Positions 42,029 through 53,690 of a stretch of 64,000 bases of DNA are shown here, piece after piece. The notes under the pieces were generated by a model that had not been told where the DNA came from, searched no databases, and saw only the letters and a list, made by a program, of their open reading frames with translations. The first letter of the stretch is position 1. Each line of letters opens with the position of its first letter. The stretch is from assembly GCA_036023115.1 (NCBI GenBank), contig JAYKKT010000091.1:28152001-28216000 (forward strand), written 5' to 3'. A program made the translations under genes and the position numbers. Source of the stretch: Brasenia schreberi. Its lineage: Eukaryota; Streptophyta; Magnoliopsida; Nymphaeales; Cabombaceae.

Positions 42029-44466
42029 TATAGACATGAAAATTTTCACTTCAAAATTTATGTAAAACTCGAATTGAAACTTTCCTATCTACTTGCTTGC
42101 ACGAGTGTGCCAGCTAGTTTGCAAAACTAGCAAAGATTTTAAAAATTTCGACTTCTTAGGCGATTGTAGGCAAGCGGACTCTTTTCACTTAAACCATCTT
42201 GAACCGATGCTCAAGGGTCAGTTTAAGTGCTTAGAAACTGGTGCTTTTGAAAGAATTTGAATGTGCACTTCGATTCAAAACTTGAAATGAACAAGTCCTG
42301 AAAAACAGACTATTTTGTTTTCAGGGCTTGTTTCCTGAATTGATCTGGACAACTTCTGAACCTCCAAAAATCACCAAAATTTTATCAGACCAAGTCTGTT
42401 GTGTGAGGATTTGTATCTTTTTACAAATCTGAAATTGGAGTTAATTGAATCAAAATTAAATCCGTGAAGGAGGCTTACTCAAGTGCCCCAAACTATCCTA
42501 TTATAGAAATATAGAGGCTCAAAGATGAGCCTGTATCTCAGTAGCCTAAGTTTCAAATTTAATGATTATGATATTGTTGGAAATCTATGGATGTCAGCTT
42601 TCCAATGCATCAAGAATCAATCAATTTGGACTTTTGTAGACAGAGTTGTGGGATAAAAACCAACCTAGACTCTGTTATAGGAAAAACGATTGTGCAAACA
42701 GTGAGCAGATTTTAGTTCAGTTTTGCCCAATTTTACTTACGTGGTTGGATGACCCTAAAATTCTTGAAAATTTTATTTAAGGTGGGCTAGTGTATGTAGA
42801 ATAATTGGGCAAAGTTTCAGGAAAAAGGAGAAAGCATCCGAAAATGAAAATTGCAGCAAAAATCATATGCAAAGATGCTAGAAGTACAGATTACGGTTTT
42901 TAAGAATCTAATGATGCAAACTCACACGAAATTGAAATTGCAACAACTCTACATCACGAATTAAACTCACGCAAATTGAAATTACAGCAACTCTACATCC
43001 CGAATTAAACTCACACGAAGAGAAATATACATATTATCTTAAGCATAGAGGAGGTAGGAAGTATAGAGTGTTTATAACATATATTGGGGTAGAATCATAA
43101 TCGAACAATTAGAGTGCATGTGTGTGTGAGTGTCCATTCATCCATGAAATGAAATTGCAGCAAATCTAAAGATTATTACAACTTGGGGGGAGACAAGGCT
43201 CCATTAATACAACCTCATATTAATGAATTAAAATAAGGAAGATGGAATTTAGATTGAATAGAAGAAATACTTACACGATTTCCACAAGAGGGGCCGGGAT
43301 TCAAGAGTGAATCCGACCACCATTCCTTCCTCTTCCTTCAAACTTCCTCAACACTCACCTAGCTCTCTCTTCTTCACCCCACCTTGATGTGCATGACCCT
43401 CTCTTGCTGGAAAACCTCTCACCTAAGCCCTCACTTCAGCCCCAATTCCCAAGCCTTTCCCCCAAAGTTTTAGAAACTCCAAGCCTTCCAAGATAGGGAA
43501 CCCGCCCCACCCCTTGGCCCTTTTTATAGGCCAAGGGGGCTGGCTTCTAGGCCCTTCTTTGGGGCGGGTTGGGCCAGCCCCTTGATTGGTTTTTGATCCA
43601 CTTCGATCCAGCTCCTAGTGGTCCCCTTGGTGATGAATTGGATCAGCCCCATGTGGGCTGGTCTTGAGTGTGATCAGGCTTGACCAAGCTCACTCCTTGG
43701 TCCTTCTTCAATCGGCTAGAGGACTTGATTAAGCTTGATCATTCTTCTTTGATGAAACCGATTTCCTTCCATGTTGACTTAGACTTGGGAGGCCACGACC
43801 GGAGTTTGAATGCGGCCCATTTGGCCTTTGGGTGCAGCCGGTCCTAGCTCACCTTGGTGTTTCTTTACAACTTGGTTCAAGCGATCTTGCCGTGCACTCT
43901 TGCATTCAACCACATTTTGATTTCTTGATTTGGTTCAACTCCGCTTTGATGTTAAGTCCAACTTGAAATGTCTTTGAATTGAACTTGTCACCACGGTCTC
44001 GGGTTCACCATGGTTTTGGCTTCTTCTTGATGATCATGGCCTCAAGTCCAACTCTGGTTCGATCTTTTGCTTGAATTGATGAGCTTGGTTTGGTCTTGGG
44101 CAAGCTCGATTTTCCCCTTCACTTCCTATGGAATTGGACTTGGTCTTGATGAAATTTGAATTTGATTGGGCTTGAGCTTTCGTCTGGTCCTGACTTGATC
44201 CTTGACTTTGAGTTTGTTTTGATTTGATAGGCTCAAATCTTATCTTCCTTGTTTTGGAAATTGATCGGGGTCCAGACTCGGATTGGATTGCACCTACTTC
44301 GAAAGTCATGGGTTGTTTTGAATTTAAAACCTTTATTTTGAAATATTCCTCAAAAGGTTTAAACTTTGAAATTTGGGGTTTTTGAATTTAAAGGTTCATA
44401 AAGGCTTTAAATTGGTTTTCAAAATTTAAGAGTTTTGAAAATATTTGAAAATTTTGGGTGTTTACA
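42029..44466 (-). repeat. 5' LTR of element H (2.44 kb, minus strand)
   Basis: On the minus strand it starts TGTAAACACCC (44466) and ends TGTCTATA, a mutated TCTACA. A TATAAAA is at 43528-43522 (minus strand). U5 hairpin 2 has arms GCTAGTTT / AAACTAGC (42131-42113) and is followed by TGGCACACTCG; hairpin 1 reads CTTGAGCATCGGTTCAAG. No polypurine tract lies outside the LTR start, which fits a 5' LTR. TTATG beside it may be one copy of a target duplication. Confidence 0.75.
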
Positions 44467-44925
44467 TTATGCCTCAGGCTCATAACACCATGTCAGATGG
44501 GCTAGTGTCGAGGTTGATTTCTTCGAATTCCAGAACGAAGGAACAATTTGGAATCCCCAGTCGTCCAACAAGAGCCCACGTTGCTTAAGCTGAAATGCTT
44601 CATCGGGTTTTACCACTTTAGTTGCCTTTTTCCAAGAAAAGAGGCCTACCAATTGGCTTGTTGGTAATTTAATATTTTATGTACTATTTCTTTTTTTGTT
44701 TCTTACATAAACTAGAACCTCATTTATTTTATTCTGTTTCAAGTTTGGTCTTATTTTGGTTGAGAATTTCTTATGTTTATATTAATTGGATTAAAAATCC
44801 TAACCGCATTTTGTTATTTTTTTATGCATGTTGCGGATCCTGGTCCAACCACTCGAACCTTTCATTGTATTCATCATGGGATAATTCTTTTCCAAGCATA
44901 ATGGTGAGTTTTTATATACTGAATC
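44467..44925 (-). pseudogene. Possible exon fragments of an unrecognised host gene
   Basis: On the minus strand, 44652-44467 reads as an open stretch (GLFSWKKATKVVKPDEAFQL, then LLLDDWGFQIVPSFW) preceded by TTGGTAG, which could be a splice acceptor. Upstream on the same strand, about 44925-44840 contains LGKELSHDEYNERFEWLDQD followed by an A-rich tract. The composition looks more like protein-coding host sequence than the surrounding LTRs. I do not recognise the family. The first stretch is cut by element H within or right after its last codons. It could equally be chance. Confidence 0.3.
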
Positions 44926-45699
44926 CAGCTGAGCACGATCCAAGAAACATATCCTTACTTTTTTGTTCCCAAGCATATTTATTTTTGTTTTTACCATCCC
45001 TTTATGCACCAAGTGTATGAATATCATAAATAATTGGTTATGATCTGTGATGCACATTGTAATTTTTGTATCTCTTTTTTTAAGGTGTAGTTGTAAAAGG
45101 AAAAGAAGAAGAAATATGAAGAAAAGAAAGAGAGATGGAGGAGAACGAATATAAGGAAAAAGAAAAAGAAAAGAGAGGAATTTAACGAAAGAAAAAAAGA
45201 TAAAGAAAAGAAAAGTATGGAAGAAGAAGGAGAAAAAAAAGAAATGATCGACTGAGAGGAAAGACATAATGGTGAGCATAATTGTTCTTTGTTTTTGTTT
45301 TTGTTATATATTTTACCTTTAATTTTAGTTTAATAATTAAAGATATTTTTGTTCATTACATATTAAGATTTAATTGTGAAAAGCTTATCATATCATAGCA
45401 GAAAGAGTAGTTGTCATTTTACATAAAAGAGGCCTAGTTGTTGGTAATTTTAATTTTTGTGTTCTATTTTTTTTTCCTTTTTTCGCTTCTTAAGGAAACT
45501 ATAACCTTATTATAAGAGGTTATTTTGCTCTTTGTTTACATCCTATATGCAATGTTACACATCTAGATAATGCATTTTCTATGATAATCAGAATTAGCGC
45601 TTTTTACCTTGATGGTTAAACAATGTGTCTTATTATTTTTTATTTTAGATTGGACAATCTGGATAACCATTCTATTCTTTTCTTTTGCAAGTTTGGTCT
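44926..45699. other. AT-rich stretch without recognised gene
   Basis: Contains a purine-rich AGAAGAAAG region (about 45095-45265), an imperfect second copy (about 45425-45710) of sequence at 44640-44770 (GAGGCCTA...TTGGTAATTT and CAAGTTTGGTCTTATT), and no credible frame. Confidence 0.4.
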
Positions 45700-47633
45700 T
45701 ATTGTGGTTGACCTTTATCAATGGCCTTGGAGGACTTGGGTGGCAATGGCCTTGGGCAGCTCCTTGGGGTGATTTCTCCCTTTTTTCCTCTCCTCCTTTT
45801 CCTCTCTCTTCTCACTTTGTTGGAACTTCCCTTGATTTTTCTCTTTCATTTTTCCTCTCTTAAACCAGCACCCAAGGGTTGTATTTAGAGGCTTCAAGGG
45901 AACCCTCTAGAGAAGGAATATTCTCTTGGGATCCTCACAGAGTGTTTCATGAATTGGGCATGGATTTGCTTAGCCCAAGTTTGATCCAATTCAAGTGGAA
46001 GGTGTTGGTCACATGGGCTCACATGGGTGGTCCATCCATTGGTCAACAAGTCTTTGATGCAGCCCGCCCCACATGGTTCGATTACGGTTAGGCGCGTCCT
46101 TCATTTGATGTGGCTCATGGCTAGGTGCAACCCATTAAGGTTTAGTCAGGTGCATGAATGGGCCCTTGGTTCCATTCTTTGACTCAACCTTGGCACGTCT
46201 TGGCTGAGTGTATCCACTTGGTCTTGGTTTTGACTCATTTTGACCAAGCATGGGTTTGGGCAAGTTTGTGCTTGGCCCAAGTTTGATCCAATTCAAGTGG
46301 AGGGTGCTAGTCATATGGGCTCACATGGGTGGTCTCTCTTTTGGTCAAAAGATCCTTGATGCAACCCTAGGCTAGATGCAGCTCGTCACTTGATGCATGA
46401 AAGAGCCCTTGGTTCCATTGACTTTGACTCAGCCTGGCCATGTCTTGGCTAAGTGTATCCACTTGGTCTTGGTTTTGATTCATTTTGATCGAGCATTTTC
46501 ATTTGTCCTTGATCAATGGTGCACCTTCATTGGGTGCACCCTTGACTTTCTTGGTGTCGACATTGACTAGGCATGGGCATGTCTTCTTTGGTGCAAGTGC
46601 AACTCCTTGGTTGATTTAGTGTAGCTTATTGGCTACTTTAATTGAATTTTATTTGGTCCCTTGCGACCCTTTCTTTGTTTGAGTTGAACTTGCTTTGATG
46701 CGACACACCTCTTGGTCTTGGTCTAACCAGTTTCGTAGCCTGACCTGATTTGATTTTGTGTGGGCTCGGTCATGTACTGCCCATCTTGAGTTGAATTGGG
46801 CTTGGTCATGTGCCCATTTTTTACTTGAGTTGGGCTTGTCTCAGGTGCAACCCATTCTGACTTGATTTGATTTGATCCATTGTAGGTATTGGAGAACCTC
46901 TTCTGCTTTCATCTTGGCCTCCTGGTATTTTGGTTCGCTTGATTTTGGCAAGATTTTATTTTATAGTTTCAAATATTTCCTTTATGATTCTTTAAAACCA
47001 TTTTTTTTAGATATATTTGAAAATATTGAATTTTAACGAAATCTTCAAATATTCTTTTTGGAGCACAATTGAGTCTCATCCCCTGTGTTGTTTGCATTGG
47101 TGATCTGCTTTCGAATAGTGAGTTAGTCTTTAACCATTTGGACTGCTTTAACCCTTTGATGGGTGTAGGGTCTTGATGTAAGACTATCCTCGATCTGACG
47201 AGCTTTTAAGGTCTAGTTTTAGACTTTTTTGGTTTTTGAATTTCAAAAGTTTTTGTAAGTTTACAAATTTGTCATTTTGCAAACATTTTTGTGGGTTTGG
47301 TTCTCAATATCTTATTTTCATTTATTTCTTTGAAGAAAATTGTTTGAAACCATCTTTTCTTTGCAAACAAGCATTTGAAACCACAAACTTTTACCAATTT
47401 GGCCTTTGGTGTAGAGCAGTCATTTTTTTGGATTTTTGTCAAAATTTGATTTCTTTGAGAGAGGTGCAAAGTACCCTTATTTTTAGGCTCCTACAAAATT
47501 TTGGCTTGGAAATGCATTCATTTAAGGTATCTTTATTTGAAAAACCTTACAAGACCCAAAATCACAATTTTTCATGAAAAAGGTCGAAATTCTAAAAAGA
47601 CCAAATCTTTTTAAAAAAAATTGGGTGTTTACA
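45700..47633 (-). repeat. Minus-strand LTR (J), left boundary uncertain
   Basis: The reverse complement starts TGTAAACACCCAATTTT at 47633. Inside are CACATGGGCTCACATGGGTGG segments whose reverse complements resemble parts of LTR M. There is no polypurine tract outside the start (CTACC follows), so it is a 5' or solo LTR. The low end is not marked by a TCTACA or PBS; 45700 is only where the similarity of composition fades. Confidence 0.55.
45972..46500. repeat. Tandem duplication within LTR J
   Basis: Two copies of about 240-300 bases: the CCCAAGTTTGATCCAATTCA segment at 45977 recurs near 46276, and the GCCCTTGGTTCCATT ... CACTTGGTCTTGGTTTTGA segment near 46159 recurs near 46403. The copies differ by many substitutions and one larger indel. 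Confidence 0.65.
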
Positions 47634-47777
47634 CTACCATTAAAGATGGGGTGTTGGGGGTCCTTGATTCAATTAGCTCAATGCCTATGACCCCATCACG
47701 ATAGACATTTCACCTCACAAGTATGATATCTTCAAGTTGGCCGAGATCAAGTTAGCGACCTCCTTTTCAATAAGAGG
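47634..47777. other. Short unassigned island between LTR J and LTR K
   Basis: 144 bases. One plus-strand frame is open over its second half (NAYDPITIDISPHKYDIFKL). I do not recognise it. It may be original host sequence or a gag/pol scrap of another element. Confidence 0.3.
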
Positions 47778-48959
47778 TGTGAACACCCAAAATTTTGTCA
47801 ATAAAATTTTCAAAATTTCCCCTCACAAGAAAAAAATTTGCTATCACAGGTCTTTTCAAGATTTTGTTGTTTTCAAAAAAAAATTAAAGAATCAAAAAAG
47901 AAGTATTAGATAATCTTGTTGTTTTCAAATATATTTTTAAAAGAAATGGCTTTAAAGAATTAAAAAGAAAGTATTTGAAACAAGAATAAAATCTTACCTA
48001 CAAAAGTGTCAGATAAAGAGGAGCAAAAACTTAGGAGACACCAGATCAAGGACGAAGCGATCTGAATAGCCCACTTTAGTTTCTACAAAGAAAATTCTAC
48101 AGATTTCAACATACTTCATAAATCTTGTTATCTCTCAGTGAAATATTATGAAATTTTGTTTGCAAGTAGTACACATACAGGACAATATCTGCTAAAATTC
48201 TCAAAAGTTTTAGACACAGGTGAGGTGAGTAAAAAAATCATTAAGAATTAGACTCAACCTGAAATAGAACCTAACTATGCTAAAATTCTTGTGATAGACG
48301 TCTAGTAAAACTATCATAACTCGGTTTGTAGATATCCACAAATCATGAAAATGGTTTTATTGGAAAGCTAACATTCATACCTTTCTAAATTAATGATTTT
48401 TATAAACCTCGAAATCCCACATACAGAGATACAAGTATTTTACTGAGACTTTGTATCTCAATCACAAAGACTATTCTGAATTTCAGAATTGCATTCAGTT
48501 AGAAAGGTTCTCATATTTAATTCTGATCATTCAATGATCCAAAAATATAAATAAAAATCTTCAATAAAGTTTCATACCTAACTCTCACTTACGTAAAATT
48601 TTTGGGATTTTTTTATCTTTGGAAAAAAATATAAACTCTACTGTAGGAAAATAGAACCAATTATATTTTAGAGAACAATTGATTTGGCGAAGTGAAAAGC
48701 ATACTTTCTCGAAATACCATTTTGGATAGGAATTGTTTGGAAAAAATCTTGGATTTTAAAATTACTCTTCTAAGCGTTTAGGTTGACCCTTGAGCGTCGG
48801 TTAAAGAAGGCCTATGATGATAAGAACCTACTTGTCCACAATCACCAAAATAGTAAAAAAAAACTATTTCCAAGTTTGAGTAAACTTGTTGGCACTCTCG
48901 CACATAGTTTTTACAAGCAAAGTTTTAATTCTATACCGGACCAAAAAAATTTGTTTACA
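47778..48959 (+). repeat. 5' LTR of element K (1.18 kb)
   Basis: Starts TGTGAACACCC and ends GTTTACA, nine bases before a PBS. Hairpin 2 in U5 has arms CAAGTTT / AAACTTG (48871-48888), followed by TGGCACTCTC. Its start matches the LTR at 57068 better than the LTR at 49247, so K probably pairs with 57068. Confidence 0.65.
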
Positions 48960-48968
48960 AAAATAAAA

Positions 48969-49246
48969 TGGCACGTCCTATGGGACTTAGGTCTTAGAAG
49001 AGTCATTTTGATCCAATCACATTTTTTCGATGAAAGTTGATTCGAAAACCTTGTCCTAAACATTTTTTGAAAACTTGGCCATAGGTTTGAAATTTTCAGC
49101 ATTCACCATGTCAAGTTCGGAAGGTTCGGTTGGGGAGGTGTCGAGTAAGGCCTCAAGTTCTATGAGTCGGTTTTCAAAAACAACAAAAAAAATCTTTGAA
49201 ATAATTTTCTCAAATCCGAGAGGATAAGATTGCCTCTCTAAAGAGG
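48969..49246 (+). pseudogene. PBS, leader and first codons of gag, element K
   Basis: TGGCACGTCCTATGGGAC (48969-48986) is a diverged PBS. An acceptor-like GGCCATAG lies 23 bases before the gag ATG at 49108 (MSSSEGSVGEVSSKASSSMS), which matches gag of C. The frame stops after about 40 codons, and LTR M is inserted at 49247. Confidence 0.65.
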
Positions 49247-51371
49247 TGTAAACACCCAAAAATTTTGTCAAATAAAATTTTTCCACAATGTAAATCTTTT
49301 CAAATTCAAAATTTTATCAAAGGCTCATTATTTTCAAAATTGTTTAAAAACCTGATGATTTTAAAGCACACCTTTTCAAAAGAAATGTTTTGGAATTTCG
49401 AAATCTTACCAAAGCTGGATCAAGCAAGAACTGTGCCAAAACCAAAAAGGAGTGAATTGCCCGAGAAGTTGGATAAGGAAATGTCCAAGAAAGGCAACCA
49501 GATCAAGCATATGAATCAAGCTCAATTTAGGGTCAAGTTGCAAGTCAAATCCAATTCAAGATGTAATCAAGATAAACTCAATTCAAATAAAGGGGCCACA
49601 CCAAGCTAGCCGAGATCAACATTAAAGGCACCATTGGTTACATTCAACCAAGACCAAACCAGCACCACGATCAAGTCAAAGATCATGGATCACAACCAAG
49701 GGCATTACTAAATGAAGACACGAGGTTGCACTGGTCCTAGGCTAAGTCAAAGTGAGTACCTAGGCCAAGTCAAGAACAACGCCAAATGAGACCAAGGCTG
49801 CACCTAGACATGAGTTGCACCAAAGAATGATCAAACCAAGCCTAGACATGGGTTGCACCTAGCTACGAGTCCCATCAAGCATAGGCCACACCTAGCCATG
49901 ACCGAACCATGGCTTGGGTAGGATACATCTTAACCAAGAGGGGGACCACCATGAGCCCCATGTGCTCCCATGTGAGGCCATGTGACCAGCACCCCCAAGG
50001 TGGAGGTGTTGCCTGCAAACCGCCGACCTTCCATGCAGTCGATCAAGGTCATTTCTCCCCCTTTCTTCTTTTATTCTTCAATTCTACTCAATTCAAGTTG
50101 TAACTAAGGAGCAAATGTCTGTGAAGTATTCTAATATTTGAGGGAAAGTATTGCAATAATTCATCCAAGGCAAACTATAAGATCATCTATCACTTGTTTG
50201 TTTATTGGTTGCATCTACCTTAATATACATTGTACCTTATACTCTCTCATCCCTTATATGCTTAATAGATATATTAATTTCTCTTGATTATTGTACTTCC
50301 TCTCTAATAAAATACGAAACCATAAGAGCGGCATTAGCACTCAAGTTTTACATGCAATGATATGAGTATCTAAATCGCTCTTATGGTGGATTAAAGGTCT
50401 ATAAGATTGTGCAAGGGCAGCCATTGGGCTATGATCTCATATGTTTTCGAAGAGAGCTTTCCTCCTTAGATGCATCAATTAGCCACTTAAACAAAAAACT
50501 CAACTTTTAGCATTCTGCATCCATCTGATCATTATATTTTTTAGCCCCCATACGTGAGCCAAAATTTTCAAAAATCGGTCTGACTCTCACTCACACACTG
50601 GCTCAATAAAATTTTCAAGAATTTTAGATGTGGGTAAGGTTGGTAATAAAATTAGAGAAAACCAAACATAAACCGAGATAGAACCTAACAACACTTCACA
50701 TCCTGCAATAGAGTGTAGGTCAAACTCTCTTAATTCTATCTATAAAGATCAAAAAATTCTAAAAATAGTTTCGCTAGAAGCTAATTTTCACAGATTTCCA
50801 GTTTGACCAATTTCATAAAATTCGAAGGTTTATGCGTAGAGATACAGACATTTTTTAAAGTCTCTATATTTCTATCACACAGTGTGTCCTAAGTTCTAAG
50901 GTTGGGAACATCCTGAATTTAATTTTCCTCATTTTTAGAACAAAAAACCTTAATAAAAATATTCCAATAAACTTCACATGTGGTCTTAGCCTTAGTGAAT
51001 TGTTTGGGATTTTTGGATTCCTCAAAAATACCAAAACAATTATTAACATCTATTGCTGGAAATAGGACTTGTTCTGTTTTTCAAAATTGAACTAGATTTT
51101 GCCAAGGGAATGATCACATGATTTTGAAAAGTCTATTTCAATTGAATATTTGTTTCGAAAACTTATTGGATCACTAAACATTTTTTCAAGTGTTTAGGAT
51201 AATCATTGAGCATTGGTTCAAGAAGGCCTATGGAGAAAAGAACCCACTTACCTGCATTCGCAAAAGAAAGAAATCATTTTCGCAAGTTTGAGAAAACTTG
51301 TTGGCACGCTCGTGTTTTGTTTTTGTATGTCGAATTTCAAGTTGATCCATAGACTAGGAATTTTATTTACA
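49247..51371 (+). repeat. 5' LTR of element M (2.1 kb)
   Basis: Runs from TGTAAACACCC to ATTTACA. AGAGG (49242-49246) precedes it and may be the target duplication in the gag of K. Hairpin 2 (CAAGTTT / AAACTTG) is at 51283-51300, followed by TGGCACGCTC. Middle sections with CATGTGCTCCCATGTGAGG are similar to the reverse complement of LTR J. Confidence 0.65.
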
Positions 51372-51383
51372 TCAACAAAAAAA

Positions 51384-51401
51384 TGGCATACCCGATGGGA
51401 C
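51384..51401 (+). other. Primer-binding site of element M
   Basis: TGGCATACCCGATGGGAC, a diverged version of the C/E site at the same distance from the LTR. Confidence 0.65.
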
Positions 51402-51528
51402 TTGAGTCTTAAGAAAATCATTTTTGATCTAGTCTTGTTTTTCATAACAAAACCAACTCCAAATCATGTTCTAAACCCTCTCTTTTTCAAATCCCTTATT
51501 TTAGGTTCCAATTTTCAGCACTTCAATA

Positions 51529-53690
51529 ATGTCAAGTTCATAAAGTTCCTTTGAGGTGTCGAGTCGAGCATCTTGCTCTACAAGTCACATTTCAAAAAGA
51601 ATTTTGAAAACATCTTTTCAAAATCGAGAGGATAAAATCGCCTCTCTCAAAGGGGAGTTAAAAGAATTGATAATTGGGAAAAAAATCGCCACATTAACCC
51701 AAGAGGCTAATGTGGTGGAATCTTGCTCATCTCATGAAAAGCAGACCTGGGCTCATAGAAAATCACATCACTCAGAAAACATAGGGTAACCTCCAAATTT
51801 GAGGAGGAGGAACAAAACCATGAATCCTTCACAATGAAAGATAGAAGAGCCATACAACAATTGTATTCACTATCGAACTTTTTACCTTCTGATTATCAAA
51901 CCGATAGTGATAATGAAATCTCAAGTTTTCATCTCTATGATGGCAATGGGGATCCTCGATCCCATTTACAACTCTTTTCTTGGGGGGTCCATAAGAAAAG
52001 GAAGGATTTCTCTAAGTGGATTTATTGGTTTTCCCATTCTCTCAAAGAAAATGCATCTAAGTGGTTGGCTTCGTACGGCTTAAGCCAATTCGCTATATTT
52101 GAGGATTTAGTGAATTGCTTTATGCAATGATTTTCACATAATGTCAAAGTCATACCAACTCTTGACATTTTGAGAGACACAAAGGAAGCTCATAATGAAG
52201 ATGTGCAAGCATTCATTGTGAGATGGATGTCACTCTTGAGCCAAGTTAAAGAGCCTATCTCTGAGGAATGCATCTTGATGCTCATCCTCAAAAATTTTAA
52301 AAATGATTTGAATGTACTCCTCTCCCTTCATGAGATTACATTTCAAAAAATAATTAAAAAAAGCCTCTCTTTTCAAAGTTAATTAGAAAAGGGCGTTTAT
52401 AAAGATCTCTAGAAGGAGAAAAGTTTTGTAAAACAGAAATTTGAAAACCCGGGGGCATACAAGCCACATACTCCGAAAGGAGGAGTGAAGTCAAAAAGTG
52501 GCCAATATAGAGTAGAGCCCACCTTATCTAGTCACTCAAAAACTTTCAGACAAAAACCAAAAAGTTCCTTTCCAAAAGACCAAAAAAAATTTAAAAAGTA
52601 TGAAAATCAAAATAGGGAATAAACGAATCTAGGACAACCACTCCCAAAAGTCCAAGACATCTTGTTAGAATAAGTCATGGTGAGCTTTTCTATGATTTTC
52701 GAAGGGGCACCCCTTAAGGGGAGATTTTTGGACGATTTCTACAAGTATCATAGGCTCAAGGGCTATGATTAAAATAGCAACACTTTTTGAAGCAAATTTA
52801 AAAAAGAGAGTATACGAAGATTTGTGGAAAGGTAAAGGTTTTTCTTCAAAATCAAAATCAGTGGTATCCACCTCGGATGGAGGGATAAAGTCTCAAAAAG
52901 TGGCCAGTGTTAGAGTGGAACCTTCCTCATCCAACTCCACCAAACCTTCTGGACCCAAGCTTAAACCATCTATCCCAAAAATAGAAAAAAAAAAAGAAAA
53001 AAATATGAAAATACAAAAGGAGAGTACATGCCTCTAGGACAACCACTCAGGGAAGTCCTAGACATCCTCTTGTCACAAGGATTGGTGAGCTTACCTCCGA
53101 TTCCGAAAGGGACAGCCCATAAGAGACGTTTTTTAAATGAATTTTGCAAGTATCATAGGCTAAAGGATCATGATACAAATAATTGTTTCTCTTTGAAAAA
53201 TAAAATTGAGGACTTTATTAAGCAAGGAAAATTTCATATCTCTGAGAAGTCGAAGCCTTTCCAAGCCATTTTCAAAGAACCCTTTCCAAAGCATGCAAGC
53301 ACGAGTGAAAGCTCTAAAGAGGTATGTCTTTCTCCCAAGAACTCTCATGAGGAGATGATCAATACTTGTTATGATCATGCATTGTATATGGTTCACTCTA
53401 CTTGCCACACACCACATGTTTCTCCCATAATCTTAAAAAAAGCCAAGTAAGTAGTGATCCGGGGAGCGCTTAGAGTCCCGCCCCTGAGGCTAGAGCCTTG
53501 ATAGTGATTCACAGTGTTCCAAAATCTTCACATCAAAATAGAGCTCAAGTAGGATTGAGCCATAGAAAAAGTATCGAAGAGGTTTCTAGGTTCAAAAGGA
53601 TCTACCAACCCCCACACTTAGGGAATAAATCATGCAAAGAGGTGGTTATTTTATCTAGTGTAAACAAAAATTTTCGATCCAATATGGACT
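51529..53690 (+). pseudogene. Degenerate gag of element M with internal duplication
   Basis: The gag start ATG (51529, MSSS followed by a stop) lies 24 bases after an acceptor-like TTATTTTAG. Recognisable pieces are VEVSSRASCS-like N-terminus, the capsid core (GDPRSHLQLFSWGVHKKRKD, LASYGLSQFAIFEDLVNCFM), the knuckle (CKYHRLKDHDTNNC) and the linker before protease (RIYQPPHL). Stops and frameshifts are frequent. Protease and RT are missing because LTR N sits at 53691. Confidence 0.75.
52383..53210 (+). repeat. Approximately 414-base tandem duplication inside gag of M
   Basis: Copy 1 (52383-52796) contains GVYKDL, RVEPTLSSHSK, LGQPLPKVQDILL and FYKYHRLKGYD. Copy 2 (52797-53210) contains RVYEDLWKGKG, RVEPSSSNSTK, LGQPLREVLDILL and FCKYHRLKDHD. 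The copies are well diverged at the DNA level; copy 2 is closer to gag of C and E. Confidence 0.7.

Larger units (their letters stand above)
40803..44466 (-). mobile_element. Element H: minus-strand, probably non-autonomous Tat relative
   Basis: Reading on the minus strand: a 2.44 kb 5' LTR, PBS, a 245-codon gag-like frame, then a short remnant of the gag-protease tail. At 40802 LTR F interrupts it. No gag core, protease, RT or integrase lies between PBS and the gag-protease tail, so about 3 kb of normal coding sequence has been replaced by one small frame. Confidence 0.7.
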
